This document shows positions 1 through 9,502 of a DNA stretch of 64,000 bases, in pieces. Positions within the stretch are counted from its first letter, which is position 1; every line of letters begins with the position of its first letter. The DNA is taken from the NCBI GenBank assembly GCA_000143165.1, contig CP002084.1, positions 248,001 to 312,000 on the forward strand, written 5' to 3'. The translations under genes and the position numbers were made by a program. The notes under the pieces were generated by a model that was given only the letters and a program-made list of their open reading frames with translations, was not told the origin of the DNA and ran no database searches. This DNA comes from Dehalogenimonas lykanthroporepellens BL-DC-9. GTDB taxonomy: Bacteria > Chloroflexota > Dehalococcoidia > Dehalococcoidales > Dehalococcoidaceae.

Positions 1-6
1 CCAGCC

Positions 7-729
7 ATGATGGTAGAATTTGTCTTATTAATCCTTTTGGCCTATTTGATAGGCTCGGTGCCCAGTGCTTATCTGGCAGGTAAGTGGTTTCGCGGTGTCG
101 ATATCCGAGAGCACGGGAGCGGCAACGTGGGAGTTAGCAACCTCATAAGCGCCACTTCATGGCAGATAGGACTGCCGGCCATCATTTTTGATATTGTCAA
201 GGGTATTTTGCCAATATGGGTTGCTTACCAGCTACAACTTGGCATTCCCCAGCAGGTAACTGTGGGCACCGCCGCTATCGTTGGTCACAACTGGCCGGTT
301 CTCCTCCGCTTTAATGGCGGCAGAGGTATGCTCACGACAATAGCAGTTGTCTTCGCACTTCCCGTAGTGAATGGCTACCTACCGTGGGAGCTCCTGGCTT
401 TCTTCGTCTGTGCTGTTGTCTGTCTGTTTACCATCCACAATATACCGATAGGCACCGCCGCCGGTATCGGCATCGCTCCTGTGGTCAGCTGGCTGACAGG
501 GAAACCGCTTGCCTTGACCCTTGGCTTTATCGCTATCTTTCTCATATTAATCATCAGAAGGTTGACGGCGCCGTTAACGGAAGAGTCCGCTAATGTCAGT
601 ATGAAGCAACTGATAGTCAACCGCCTCTTTCTTGACCGCGATATCAGGGATAGGGAAGCCTGGATTAATCGGCAAAGTACAAAGCAGATTTCAGTTGAAG
701 ATATGCCGAAGAAACTTCACCCTGGTTAG
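7..729 (+). CDS. plsY: PlsY-like glycerol-3-phosphate acyltransferase
   Basis: PlsY enzymes are membrane acyltransferases that move an acyl group from acyl-phosphate to glycerol-3-phosphate in phospholipid synthesis. The 240-residue product is strongly hydrophobic with several membrane segments. Its motif 1 reads GSGNVGVSN near residue 38 and motif 2 reads GHNWPVLLRFNGGRGM near residue 94, close to the classical GSGN and GGKG motifs but with substitutions (Arg for Lys in GGRG). The C-terminus has a hydrophilic tail of about 45 residues, which is longer than usual. This may be a divergent paralogue rather than the main PlsY. The start is ATG at 7 or 10; nothing upstream is visible. It is convergent with the next gene. 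Confidence 0.8.
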   Translation: MMVEFVLLILLAYLIGSVPSAYLAGKWFRGVDIREHGSGNVGVSNLISATSWQIGLPAIIFDIVKGILPIWVAYQLQLGIPQQVTVGTAAIVGHNWPVLLRFNGGRGMLTTIAVVFALPVVNGYLPWELLAFFVCAVVCLFTIHNIPIGTAAGIGIAPVVSWLTGKPLALTLGFIAIFLILIIRRLTAPLTEESANVSMKQLIVNRLFLDRDIRDREAWINRQSTKQISVEDMPKKLHPG

Positions 730-820
730 GAGGGAGGCAAAGGGTATGGGGCGCAGAATTGAGGGGAGACGATGATTATCCGGCGAGGCAAGTATATGGT
801 TAACGCCGATTTATCTTGTG

Positions 821-1405
821 TCAAAATAAATCAATACTATAAAATCCAGCAAATGCCAAGACCAGGTTTTTAGTCATATTGCCAGCCAGAGTTAATACCG
901 CCCACTTTATTGGCGGAAATTTTAAAGTTCCCAAAGCGATGGTTACGGGTAAATGAATAGGGTTCATAATGGCTGAAATCAGGAAAGCGGTGAGCGAACC
1001 GCCTCTTCTAGCCAAATATACCCCTTGACGGTAACGTTTGCTATCAAATTTAGACACTATCTTATAGGATAGTTCCTTGCCCCTAAAACCGATGAAAAAC
1101 GTAGGGGCTTGCCCCAAAGTGGCTCCGATTGCGGAGACAGTTCCAACTACAACCGGTGCTAACACACCCCATTCCAGGGCAAGAGTGTTCGATAAAAGAA
1201 AGACTACAAGATAATAGGGAATCGGGATCAACGTCAGACTTATCAAACTGCTTGCCACTAATGCGATTACAAATACTCCGGCCAAACTATATCCGGCTAT
1301 TCTTTCAACATCGACCAGATTTTCTCGATTAACCAACGCGGCTATAATCAGTCCGATGGTAATCACCAGGGCCAGGACACCGATTATCTTATCTTTGTTG
1401 GACAC
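821..1405 (-). CDS. VTT/DedA-like small membrane protein
   Basis: The 194-residue product has about five hydrophobic segments: an N-terminal helix (residues 8-25), one near 42-58, one near 64-95 and two near the C-terminus. The layout, with a glycine-rich central part followed by a basic loop and a further helix pair after an NPIHLP stretch, resembles the VTT (formerly SNARE-associated) domain of DedA-like proteins. That family is linked to lipid scrambling or envelope maintenance; a specific substrate cannot be given. It stands alone, convergent with the PlsY-like gene, and about 245 bp upstream of it shows nothing recognisable apart from the hairpin at 1651-1689. Confidence 0.6.
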   Translation of the reverse strand: MSNKDKIIGVLALVITIGLIIAALVNRENLVDVERIAGYSLAGVFVIALVASSLISLTLIPIPYYLVVFLLSNTLALEWGVLAPVVVGTVSAIGATLGQAPTFFIGFRGKELSYKIVSKFDSKRYRQGVYLARRGGSLTAFLISAIMNPIHLPVTIALGTLKFPPIKWAVLTLAGNMTKNLVLAFAGFYSIDLF

Positions 1406-1650
1406 CTATATTCCCATCTATAATCATCACGTTACTGATAGATTACTGGACAGATAATCCCAGTTTAACCATGTGGGATAAATATTGCCACGCTGTTAAT
1501 TGGTCTGCCGCTTATTGCCCTCATATACAATAACCTTGATGCAACTGATCATGGAAAGGCGCTTGTGCCCGGTTCATCACCTGTTCTTTCGGGGAGGTTT
1601 CGAGGAACATTGAATCCCGATAAGCGCAGACTGGGGGGATTGTGGCCGGA

Positions 1651-1689
1651 ATAACTGAATGGCGGCTGATTCAGCCGCCATTCAGTTAT
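1651..1689 (-). terminator. 19-bp perfect inverted repeat after the coiled-coil gene
   Basis: Positions 1651-1669 and 1671-1689 are exact inverted copies separated by a single base. The hairpin lies 19 bp past the stop codon of the minus-strand gene at 1708. No T-tract follows on either strand, so it may act as a transcript-end stabiliser or a weak terminator for the ATP-grasp operon. Confidence 0.6.
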
Positions 1690-1707
1690 CATCGTATGAT
1701 TATCGCT

Positions 1708-2652
1708 TTATTTCGTCGCATCTTGAAGGGTAACGCCGGCTTTTGATTTAGATTCTGCCGCGCCTTTGGCGGCGGCCGCGGAGAGGTATTTCTTGAAGTC
1801 GATGAATTTGCCGACACCGCTCAACACCATCGGCGGAATCTGAGAATCTGCCAGCAGATATTCATACAGGCTATCGCTTAGTTTCCGGCCGATGTCCTCT
1901 TCGTCAACGGCTTTATCCAGATTATCGGCGGCGTCTTTAAGCTTCTTGTGCCGGCCTTCCAGCTCCTTGAGGCTGGCCTTAACGTCGGTCAGGTCCTTTT
2001 CCAGGGATGCTATCCGTTGCTCGAAGGCGGTTTTCTCAGCTTCCCATTCCTTATTCAGGGCCGCCAGGCGGTTTTCGTAATCCTTTGCCTGGTCGCTTTT
2101 TTCTGACTCCAGCTTCTTTATCTCAGCACGTAAGCCGTCTATATCGGCCAGTCTTTCGGCCAGTGCGGTCTGGTCGATTTTCTTGGCTTTGATGTCTTCA
2201 CCCATCAGGGTGGTCAGTTTCTCCATGAACTTGTTGGAGTCTGTCCGCAATTCCCGATACTCATCGCCCAGGATGCCGACGACACGGCCCATAAGTTCAT
2301 CGTACCTGGAAGTAGCCCTGTCCCGGTCATCCTCCAGCTTGGCGATATAGGCTCTCAGGTCACCCATGCGGCCGCCGTACTGTCGGTTGAGCAATTCGAA
2401 TACGGCCACGGCGACTCTTTTGGCTACCGCCTGCCCGTACCCCTGGATGTCGTTACCCCTGGGCCCCAGAACCTTGGTTATCAGCTTATCTTCCCGGTGC
2501 AGGGTTTCATCGTAATCTTTCAGGCCGGCTTTGATAACCGCATCCAGTCCGGCGTTATTGTACAACTGTTCCGCCAGCTGGTCTGCTGTCAGGCTGGCTT
2601 CTTCGATGTTGGCAACTTGTTTTTCAATGTTATTAGCCTGGTCTTTTTCCAC
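1708..2652 (-). CDS. Coiled-coil protein of unknown function
   Basis: I do not recognise a family. The 314-residue product is highly charged, with a long heptad-like coiled coil at about residues 155-250 rich in Glu, Lys and Ala, after a mixed N-terminal part (residues 25-110). The C-terminal 60 residues are less charged and end in an Ala/Lys-rich tail. There is no signal peptide or membrane helix. The start is GTG at 2652, chosen because an AGGAGG ribosome site lies six bases upstream; a TATAAT-like box sits at 2683-2688 on the minus strand, so it may also have its own promoter. It is the last gene of a minus-strand set after the ATP-grasp and peptidase-like genes, suggesting a structural or scaffold partner. 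Confidence 0.7.
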   Translation of the reverse strand: MEKDQANNIEKQVANIEEASLTADQLAEQLYNNAGLDAVIKAGLKDYDETLHREDKLITKVLGPRGNDIQGYGQAVAKRVAVAVFELLNRQYGGRMGDLRAYIAKLEDDRDRATSRYDELMGRVVGILGDEYRELRTDSNKFMEKLTTLMGEDIKAKKIDQTALAERLADIDGLRAEIKKLESEKSDQAKDYENRLAALNKEWEAEKTAFEQRIASLEKDLTDVKASLKELEGRHKKLKDAADNLDKAVDEEDIGRKLSDSLYEYLLADSQIPPMVLSGVGKFIDFKKYLSAAAAKGAAESKSKAGVTLQDATK

Positions 2653-2857
2653 ACTCTGCCTCCTGTTCTTTGGTTGATATGAATTATACAGCTTCAGCGG
2701 GTTAATTTCCGAAAATCACAGGTTATGTGATCACAGACGGGACGTTCCCGGCTGTGACGTCTGGTGTTAGCAACAGGCTGTTGCCTGTGATGTCAGGGAT
2801 TTAGGTCGGGTATCAGTCCGAAATCATATTTGTAAGAGACTATTGACTGTTTTGCCG

Positions 2858-4844
2858 TCAACCGGGAAAACGTTCCTGTGCCCAGCTTTCTCCGGCCATG
2901 GCGATTACTTTTTCGACTTCCTGTGGAGGTACTGCCGATGAATCTCCTTGTTCTCGCCGGTCGTAGTGGAACAGGTACAGGCGTGAAGTGAATTCGGCAA
3001 AACTCAACGATGATTCGCCGAAACGTTCCCCGTGGCCTTCGGTCGAAACCTGAATACCGCCGCCCCAGTTCTGGCCGCTGTCGTTATTGGGGTTGAAGAA
3101 ATACACCCGCATAACCTCTTCCGGGTCGAAACCGACCCGAAGTATGGTTATGGCGTGCCAGCCCAGGAATCTGGCCATGCTGTCGGTGCTGGCGATACCT
3201 GCCGGCTGGGGGTTTACCACTTGGTATATTCCCGTTGTAAAGGGGGTGGTAGCAGGCGTAAAAACGTCTGATGAATGTTTCGTATTCCTTCAATTTGCCG
3301 GTGTTGATATCGACCGCGATTGAGAAATCATGGCCTACCCACCATCCGTGGAATTCGGGATTGACCCATTTATGAACGTCCTCACCCCTGTCGGCGCAGA
3401 GTTCCCCCATCCGCTGGTATATTGCGTCCAGGTGAGGGACGATGATAGTGGAAACGGAATCCAGGTCGCTCATTATGCCGTTGCGTCTTGAGTACGGAAT
3501 CAATTGTGAGGAACTCAATGGCTGGCCTTCGAAGTACATGACCACGTCATTATCCCTGGCGGCGTAGGCAATCAACTGCATCAGATAGTTCGGAGAGTTG
3601 TCGGACCACATCGATAAAGCCCTGACTGATTGGCACATCGGATTGTTGCCTTGTCCCAGCCCCAGCGGCTGTCCCAGGATACTTATGACCCCGGACAGCA
3701 GAAATATTTTAGGTTCAATCGTTTTGCCGTAAAGATTCTCCAGTTTTTGGGTGGTTTCGGTACTCAGGGGGAGGTATATCTGTCGCCACAGGGCCAGAGA
3801 CACCGAAGTATTGTACAGAATGCCGCGTTCCAACAACCCGTACAGCCCCAGGATGACCTGGGCGGTTTCCGGCCTGACCGCTTCGTCTATCAGGCGGTAG
3901 GTTAACAACTGATAACTCAACAGGCTATCGTTGCCGGTGGTACTCAGCCCCAGGCAGGTGCCGATAAGCTCATTATGATCCTGGCGAATAAAGCGCAGGA
4001 ATATGGCGTGATAAGGCGACACCAGCCCGGTATCATGCATGGCGCGGCTGAAGCCCAGGGCTTCGTTGCGTAAGGCGGTCGGATCCATGCTGACAAGCCG
4101 TTCGGTGTAAACGTCCAAACCAGGGTCTTCCTGACAGCCGCGAGTCGGCCCGTACAGGGCGCTTATCAATCTCTCTGCCCCCAGATTCTGGCCGATGTTG
4201 ATGACTCGTTCCGGGTCATTCAGATAAATGGACAACTGGGTAATCATCTGCTTGATGTGGTTTACCTGAATGGGCCGCTGGGAGAGAAGCCGCCATATTT
4301 CACTTATCAGCTTATCGATGATATTGCCGTAGCCGATCTGCTCGGTGACGAATGCGAAATTATTTAGTACCGCGTCGGCGTTTTTCCCCAGATGGATACG
4401 GTCCTCTTCGTTGAGTTGCCCGAAGACCAGAGATAGATTCAGCGCCAATGATTGGGCCAGGAAGTGATTGGCCAGTTCGGGTGACAGGCGGGGGTGGCGA
4501 TAATGGTCGTTGGCCACAGCCGCGAAGCGAAGCTGGCTTAGAAGTTCCAATACGATAATGCTCGCTTCTCCGGTCTTAATGGTATTGGCGGTCATGATGG
4601 ACTGGAGTCTTTCCGGGTGTTCCCAGTCGCTATTGTGGAATATGCCGGCTTCTTCCAGCTGTACGATGCGGTCGTAGATGACCTGAGTACCGCCCTCAAT
4701 GGCCATTATCCTGCGGCAAATATCCAGCGTTGAGTATATTTTGGTGGACTTGGCGAAGTTTCTGGTGCTTTTTAGCGTGGCGATAGCGTCATCCAGCTGA
4801 CAGGTCAATCCAGGCAATCTTCCGGCTGAATCTACCATGTTCAT
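2858..4844 (-). pseudogene. Papain/C39-like cysteine peptidase-like protein, frameshifted
   Basis: Two overlapping frames make one protein of about 660 residues. The first frame runs from ATG at 4844; its product is mostly alpha-helical and contains NNPMCQSVRALSMW near residue 390, a plausible catalytic-Cys region. The second frame continues from about 3215 to 2858 and holds GWHAI followed by FNPNNDSGQNWG, a plausible His and Asn/Asp pair. The join is at a run of five G at 3208-3212 (C on the coding strand); removing one base gives a continuous reading frame. It may be a pseudogene, a sequencing slip or a true frameshift. The peptidase assignment rests only on the Cys/His/Asn layout. It lies between the ATP-grasp and coiled-coil genes. 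Confidence 0.55.
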
Positions 4845-4895
4845 TCGTGTCTCGCTATTTCCGTTTCGGTTCCGAACCGGCGCGTGGCCTTATTA

Positions 4896-6119
4896 TCAGA
4901 CATAGAAATCGAGCTCTTCCTGATGCAGAAGTAACTCACGTATCCGGTCGGGTTCACTGCCGAAAAAGTATACCGAACCGTAGTGATTGCCGAAAGCGAC
5001 ACGTTTGGAAACCTTGGTTTCCGCCGGTGATTGCAGGTCGTGATATTCGTAATATGGGTCGTTTTCGGTTTCCTGCGGTATTTCGAGGTGTGAAATCACC
5101 CGTCTTCGGGGATAGACCAGGAAACAGCCGGCATGTCCTTTGGCGTCCACCACTTCTTTCGGGAAAAAGCTCTTGATTTCCTCTTCGGTCGCTTTTGGGT
5201 CGCTTACCAGCACTTGAGCCTGATAGGCATTGAAACCATAGGCCCGCTCTATAAGTTCGAAGGCGTTGCCGCCCGGTACCCGGTAAGCAACTTCTCCGAA
5301 AAACAACTGGCCGTCGTTGGTGATGAAGTATTCCGGGTGGATGAGCCCGTAATCGATATCGAAGGCTTCGATGAGTTTCTCTATCTCCTGCGTGATTCGG
5401 GGTCGCCATTGTTCCAGGCGGGGAGAGGCCGGCAGGAAAACAGAGTAACCCAGGTGGACGTATTCCGAAATGTTCAGGAAGCGTATTTTACGATTGTGGA
5501 TAAATACTTCGCAGGCGAATTCCAGGCCATCTAGATGACTTTCCATTAAAGCAGGAAACTCATCACTGTGGATGTTGTCCACATCTTCTACGGTGCGGAT
5601 AACCCGGTGACCGAGGCATCCGGCCTTGTCGAACGGTTTGAAGTGTATGGGGTCGTTGGGGTCACCGTCCAGTTTCAGTAACGCCTGATTGACCCTTTTC
5701 AGGAAATGAACCACATCGTTGGGATTATGCGCTTCCTCGAAGATGCCGACTCTGATGCCGGCTAACTGAGCCCGGCGTTTCATCAGTGATTTGTCTCGGA
5801 AAAGCAGAGCCTGGTTTAACAGCGACGGTTTTTTCATCAGGACCGAATTGATGGCTCCGGCCCATTCCACTGTTTCTTCGAACAGGGGTATGGCCACCTC
5901 GACCCCGCGTTCCTGGAGTGTCTGCGTCAGTTCATAGGAACGTTCGTTGAGCCGGTCGAAATCCCAGGTAATAAAGGGAATATTGTTTTTCTTGGCATAG
6001 TCGGCAGCCCATTCCGGGGCGACTACAACATACGGCCGGTTAAAACGGTCGATGGCATCAATGGCTCGTAAACTCCAGCCCAGAATGGCAATACTGCTGA
6101 CATTATTTTTCTCACTCAT
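4896..6119 (-). CDS. ATP-grasp domain ligase-like protein
   Basis: ATP-grasp enzymes join a carboxylate to an amine or thiol through an acyl-phosphate. The 407-residue product has an N-terminal Rossmann-like preATP-grasp part (SIAILGWSLRAID), a central part with HFKPFDKAG and ALMESHLDGLEFACEVF that fits the nucleotide-binding lobes, and GQLFFGEVAYRVPGGN near residue 270, which matches the metal-binding E...N of carbamoyl-phosphate-synthase or biotin-carboxylase type ATP-grasp proteins. ATG at 6119 is preceded by AGGAGG. It is the first gene of the minus-strand set, 51 bp before the peptidase-like gene. Substrate is unknown; a peptide- or amino-acid-ligating role is possible. An IS256 copy lies 123 bp upstream. 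Confidence 0.75.
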   Translation of the reverse strand: MSEKNNVSSIAILGWSLRAIDAIDRFNRPYVVVAPEWAADYAKKNNIPFITWDFDRLNERSYELTQTLQERGVEVAIPLFEETVEWAGAINSVLMKKPSLLNQALLFRDKSLMKRRAQLAGIRVGIFEEAHNPNDVVHFLKRVNQALLKLDGDPNDPIHFKPFDKAGCLGHRVIRTVEDVDNIHSDEFPALMESHLDGLEFACEVFIHNRKIRFLNISEYVHLGYSVFLPASPRLEQWRPRITQEIEKLIEAFDIDYGLIHPEYFITNDGQLFFGEVAYRVPGGNAFELIERAYGFNAYQAQVLVSDPKATEEEIKSFFPKEVVDAKGHAGCFLVYPRRRVISHLEIPQETENDPYYEYHDLQSPAETKVSKRVAFGNHYGSVYFFGSEPDRIRELLLHQEELDFYV

Positions 6120-6242
6120 TTAATACCTCCTGGTCTTTAGTTTTTTGCTCTCAGATACAATCAACCTTATACAACTGAGCGTGAAAAGGCAAATAATTAG
6201 GGTATAGGTTTTATACATAAGATGAAATATTGAGTGACTGGT

Positions 6243-7617
6243 AGTAGAATCCCAATACGTGGTGTAAATTCCTGGAGTTGAAAAAGCAGGCCATTGTGTG
6301 GTTTCTTGAAAGAAAGTAACAACACAAACTTTCAGGAGGTAACCACGACAATGGCCAAAGACAGGATGACACTTTTGGAATTGCTACGCAAGTCAGGAAG
6401 TGACGGTGATCTTGATTTTCTGAGAGAAGGGGTGAAGATGCTGGCCGAAGCGGTCATGGAGCTTGAGGTTAAGCAGAAGACCGGAGCTGAGAAACATGAG
6501 CGCAGTAACGGTCGTTTAACCTACCGTAACGGCTACCGGGGGCGTATCTGGGACACCCGGGCCGGCACGATACCCTTGGCGATTCCCCGGTTGCGGGACG
6601 GCAGTTATTTCCCCAGCTTGCTCGAGCCCCGGCGCCGGGCGGAACATGCCTTGCTGGCGGTAATCCAGGAAGCCTATGTATTGGGCATCAGCACCCGCAA
6701 GGTGGAATCTCTGGTTCAGTCACTGGGGCTTAACGGGGTCAGTAAGAGCGAGGTATCGCGAATATGCGGGGCTCTGGACGATGAAGTGGAACGATGGCGC
6801 CACCGGCCTTTGTTATGGCGTTATCCCTATCTGTGGCTGGATGCGACCTACGTCAAGGTCAGGGATTCAGGGCGGGTGGTCAGTCAGGCGGTAATTATCG
6901 CCTACGGAGTCCGTGAAACCGGAGAACGCGAGATCATCGGGCTTGAGGTCGGCCCCAGTGAAGACGGTGTATTCTGGAAAGAGTTTCTGCGGGGGTTGGT
7001 CAGCCGTGGTTTGAGCGGGGTGATGCTGGTAATCAGTGATGCTCATCTGGGGCTGAAGGAAGCCATCAGCACGGTACTCACCGGGGTATCGTGGCAACGC
7101 TGCCGGGTGCACTTCATGCGCAATGCGCTGGCCAGAGTGCCGCGGGGCGCCCAGGCTATGGTATCTGCCGCTATCCGGACCATTTTCGCTCAACCTGACC
7201 GCGATAGCGCTTGCAGCCAACTCCGCCGGGTAGCCGATAACCTCAGACTCCGATTCGGTCCTGTGGCCGACCAATTGGAAGAGGCAGAACCGGATATCCT
7301 GGCCTATACCGCCTTCCCGCGGGAACACTGGCGGCAACTGTACTCTACCAATCCCCTGGAGAGACTGAACAAGGAAATCAAGCGCCGCAGTAATGTGGTC
7401 GGCATCTTTCCCAACAGCCAATCGGTAATCAGGCTGATTGGGGCGGTGTTAATGGAACAGCAGGACGAGTGGGAGGTCGGACGACGCTACTTTTCTTTGG
7501 ATTCGATGAAGAAAACGCTGGAAGGGGCGCAGGAGGAACCCCTGATCATGGCTTTACCAGCTTGATTATTCGGGAAACCACCAATGATGAATTTACACCA
7601 CTTGACGGGACACTACC
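6243..7617 (+). mobile_element. IS256-family insertion sequence, copy 1
   Basis: The element is 1375 bp. Its ends are imperfect inverted repeats about 28 bp long, starting GTAG.....C at 6244 and sharing GTGGTGTAAATTC at the inner side. A direct repeat GTGACTGGT flanks it at 6234-6242 and 7618-7626 (8-9 bp, as usual for IS256), so insertion is recent. It carries one transposase gene. A second copy of the same length lies at 21879-23253. Confidence 0.93.
6351..7565 (+). CDS. IS256-family (Mutator-type) transposase
   Basis: This DDE transposase moves its own insertion sequence by cut-and-paste or copy-out circles. The 404-residue product has the N-terminal region with TYRNGYRGRIWDTRAG, the first Asp in YLWLDATYVKVR, the second in MLVISDAHLGLKEA, the CRVHFMRNAL stretch and the NPLERLNKEIKRRSNVVGIFPN block containing the catalytic Glu, in the order typical of the family. 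The start is ATG at 6351 because a strong AGGAGG lies ten bases upstream; the reading frame is open further up to 6294. It differs from copy 2 at very few residues (for example His/Gln after RRAE, and Cys/Tyr near the middle). It appears intact. Confidence 0.95.
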   Translation: MAKDRMTLLELLRKSGSDGDLDFLREGVKMLAEAVMELEVKQKTGAEKHERSNGRLTYRNGYRGRIWDTRAGTIPLAIPRLRDGSYFPSLLEPRRRAEHALLAVIQEAYVLGISTRKVESLVQSLGLNGVSKSEVSRICGALDDEVERWRHRPLLWRYPYLWLDATYVKVRDSGRVVSQAVIIAYGVRETGEREIIGLEVGPSEDGVFWKEFLRGLVSRGLSGVMLVISDAHLGLKEAISTVLTGVSWQRCRVHFMRNALARVPRGAQAMVSAAIRTIFAQPDRDSACSQLRRVADNLRLRFGPVADQLEEAEPDILAYTAFPREHWRQLYSTNPLERLNKEIKRRSNVVGIFPNSQSVIRLIGAVLMEQQDEWEVGRRYFSLDSMKKTLEGAQEEPLIMALPA

Positions 7618-7724
7618 GTGACTGGTTCCCCGTTGCCGCTTTTACTGTTCGTTAAACGAATGAATGACCCACTGAATAAATGTGATAAACTGAATAAAAC
7701 CTTGAGTATCATGGAGGCAATTCA

Positions 7725-8066
7725 GTGACGGACAAAGAAGATATTATCGCTCAGGCCCTGGTCATGGGAGACCTGATTAACTACCAGCCGGGTGCAGTTG
7801 TCAGCCGGACGCTGACCGACAAGCCGGCGGGCACCATCACCCTGTTCGCGTTCGATGCCGGGCAGGGGCTGTCGGAGCATTCGGCGCCTTACGATGCCTT
7901 CGTCTATGCCGTGGACGGTGAGGCCGATGTTACCATATCGGGCAAGTCCAATATGGTGAAAAAGGGACAGATGATCATCATGCCGGCCAACGAGCCGCAC
8001 GCTTTGCGCGCCGTAGCGCCGTTCAAGATGCTCCTGGTGATGATTCGCTCCAAAGCCGGGGCTTAA
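7725..8066 (+). CDS. Small single-domain cupin protein
   Basis: The 113-residue product is a cupin beta-barrel: the first motif lies near residues 40-60 (GQGLSEHSAPYDAFVYAVDGEADV) and the second near 80-90 (GQMIIMPANEPHAL), with His at the first motif and His at the second that could bind a metal. Such small cupins bind small molecules or metal ions, but the substrate cannot be stated. The start is GTG at 7725, with GGAGG upstream. It ends four bases into the stop of the convergent kinase gene at 8063. An IS256 copy sits about 100 bp upstream. Confidence 0.8.
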   Translation: MTDKEDIIAQALVMGDLINYQPGAVVSRTLTDKPAGTITLFAFDAGQGLSEHSAPYDAFVYAVDGEADVTISGKSNMVKKGQMIIMPANEPHALRAVAPFKMLLVMIRSKAGA

Positions 8067-9502
8067 CCGGTTCCGGTCTGCGCCGGCAGGGTGACGGTGA
8101 AAGTCGTCCCCCGGCCCGGTGCGCTCTCCACGCTCACCCGGCCGCTATGGGCGGTCACCATCTGCTTGACGATGGCCAGGCCCAGCCCGGCACCGCCTTC
8201 GTCGCGGGAACGGGAGTCCTCCACCCGGTAGAACCGGTCGAAGATATGCTTCAGGTCTTCCGGCGTCATGCCCTCACCGGTATCCGATACCGCCACGGCT
8301 ACGGCCGGACTGCCGTCCAGTGACGCCTCGGTCAGCCGGACTGACACTTCGCCGCCCGCCGGAGTGTGGCGCAGGGCGTTGGACAGCAGATTGGCCAGCA
8401 CCTGTTCCAGGCGCACCCAGTCCCCGTTTACCGATGGCAGTCCGCCGGGATTGTGACACTCCAGCCGGATGTTTCTGGTTTCGGCCAGTAGCCGGAATTG
8501 CTCCAGCTTGCGGCAGACCAGGTCGCCCAGGTCGATGACCGATTTATCCAGCTTCAACTGTCCGGCTTCGGCCAGTGACAGGTCGCGCAGGTCGGCTATC
8601 AGCCGGGTCAGGAGCAGAGATTCTTCTTTGATGGTGCCCAGTTGCTGCTCATCGGTCGGCAGGACGCCGTCCATCATGGCGTCGACCGTGCCGTTGATGA
8701 CCGTCAGCGGGGTGCGCAGTTCGTGGGCCACGTCGGCCAGCAGGCGCTTGCGGGACTGCTCGCTTTTTTCCAGGGCTGAGGCCATGACGTTGAAGGATTC
8801 GGCCAGCCGACCGGTCTCGTCATTGGCGCTGACTTTGACCCGGTGCGACAGGTTGCCGGCGGCCAGTTCCCGGGCGCCGGCATTGAGCGCCCGAAGCGGT
8901 CGGGATATCTGGGAAGCCAGGATGGAGGCGATGAGCAGGGCGCCAGCTACCGCCAGTCCGCCGGATATCCACAGCCAGCGGTTGGTCTGTGCCAGAAAAT
9001 CCTCTTCGGCGTTGCTGATCACCACGGTACCGCCGCCGCCGTTATTGCCGCCTGGCCCCATGCCGCCCATGCCGGAACCCATGCCGCTACCCATGCCGCC
9101 GGTGTGTCCCGCGATGTAATAGAACTGGCCGATGACCTTTCGGAGGCGGAACAACTCGACATCATACGGGCCGAACAGGTCGGTCTGATTGACCGGCGTA
9201 CCCACCAGTTCACCGCCGGTATCGGCCACGATGGTGCCGCTGTTGTCGGCCAGTATCAGCCGGTCGCCGTTGAAGGCCAGAAAAGATGGCAGGGTATCTC
9301 CTACACCGTCCCAGGAGTTGTCGTTCTGCAGATAATAGACGGCCAGGGTGTTGGCGATGGCCTCGGAAAACGACGGGTTGGTGGAAACATAGGTCTGGAA
9401 CTCGCTTTTGGTGTACTGATTGGTCAGGAAAGCCATGACGGCCACGGCGACCACCGCCACCAGCACCAGAGCGGCCCCCAGCTTGAAGGTCAGGCTTTTC
9501 AC
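8063..9502 (-). CDS. HAMP sensor histidine kinase with Gly/Met-rich sensor loop
   Basis: This membrane kinase senses an external signal and phosphorylates the response regulator encoded just upstream. The 479-residue product has a membrane helix at about residues 8-25, an external sensor part, a second helix near 178-197, a HAMP domain, the HisKA motif with His260 (DVAHELRTPL), and the ATP-binding domain with SNALRHTP, SDTGEGM and GLGLAI. The sensor part ends with a stretch (residues 135-157) almost entirely Gly and Met, then Asn and Gly. Its start overlaps the regulator stop by four bases (ATGA), so the two are translationally coupled. Confidence 0.93.
   Translation of the reverse strand: MKSLTFKLGAALVLVAVVAVAVMAFLTNQYTKSEFQTYVSTNPSFSEAIANTLAVYYLQNDNSWDGVGDTLPSFLAFNGDRLILADNSGTIVADTGGELVGTPVNQTDLFGPYDVELFRLRKVIGQFYYIAGHTGGMGSGMGSGMGGMGPGGNNGGGGTVVISNAEEDFLAQTNRWLWISGGLAVAGALLIASILASQISRPLRALNAGARELAAGNLSHRVKVSANDETGRLAESFNVMASALEKSEQSRKRLLADVAHELRTPLTVINGTVDAMMDGVLPTDEQQLGTIKEESLLLTRLIADLRDLSLAEAGQLKLDKSVIDLGDLVCRKLEQFRLLAETRNIRLECHNPGGLPSVNGDWVRLEQVLANLLSNALRHTPAGGEVSVRLTEASLDGSPAVAVAVSDTGEGMTPEDLKHIFDRFYRVEDSRSRDEGGAGLGLAIVKQMVTAHSGRVSVESAPGRGTTFTVTLPAQTGTG

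Noticed and set aside
4847-5534. Plus-strand frames opposite the ATP-grasp gene
   Set aside because: They mirror conserved ATP-grasp motifs on the other strand and have no start signals.
6867-7421. 184-residue minus-strand frame inside the IS256 transposase
   Set aside because: It is the antisense shadow of a well-supported DDE transposase and recurs only because the element is duplicated.
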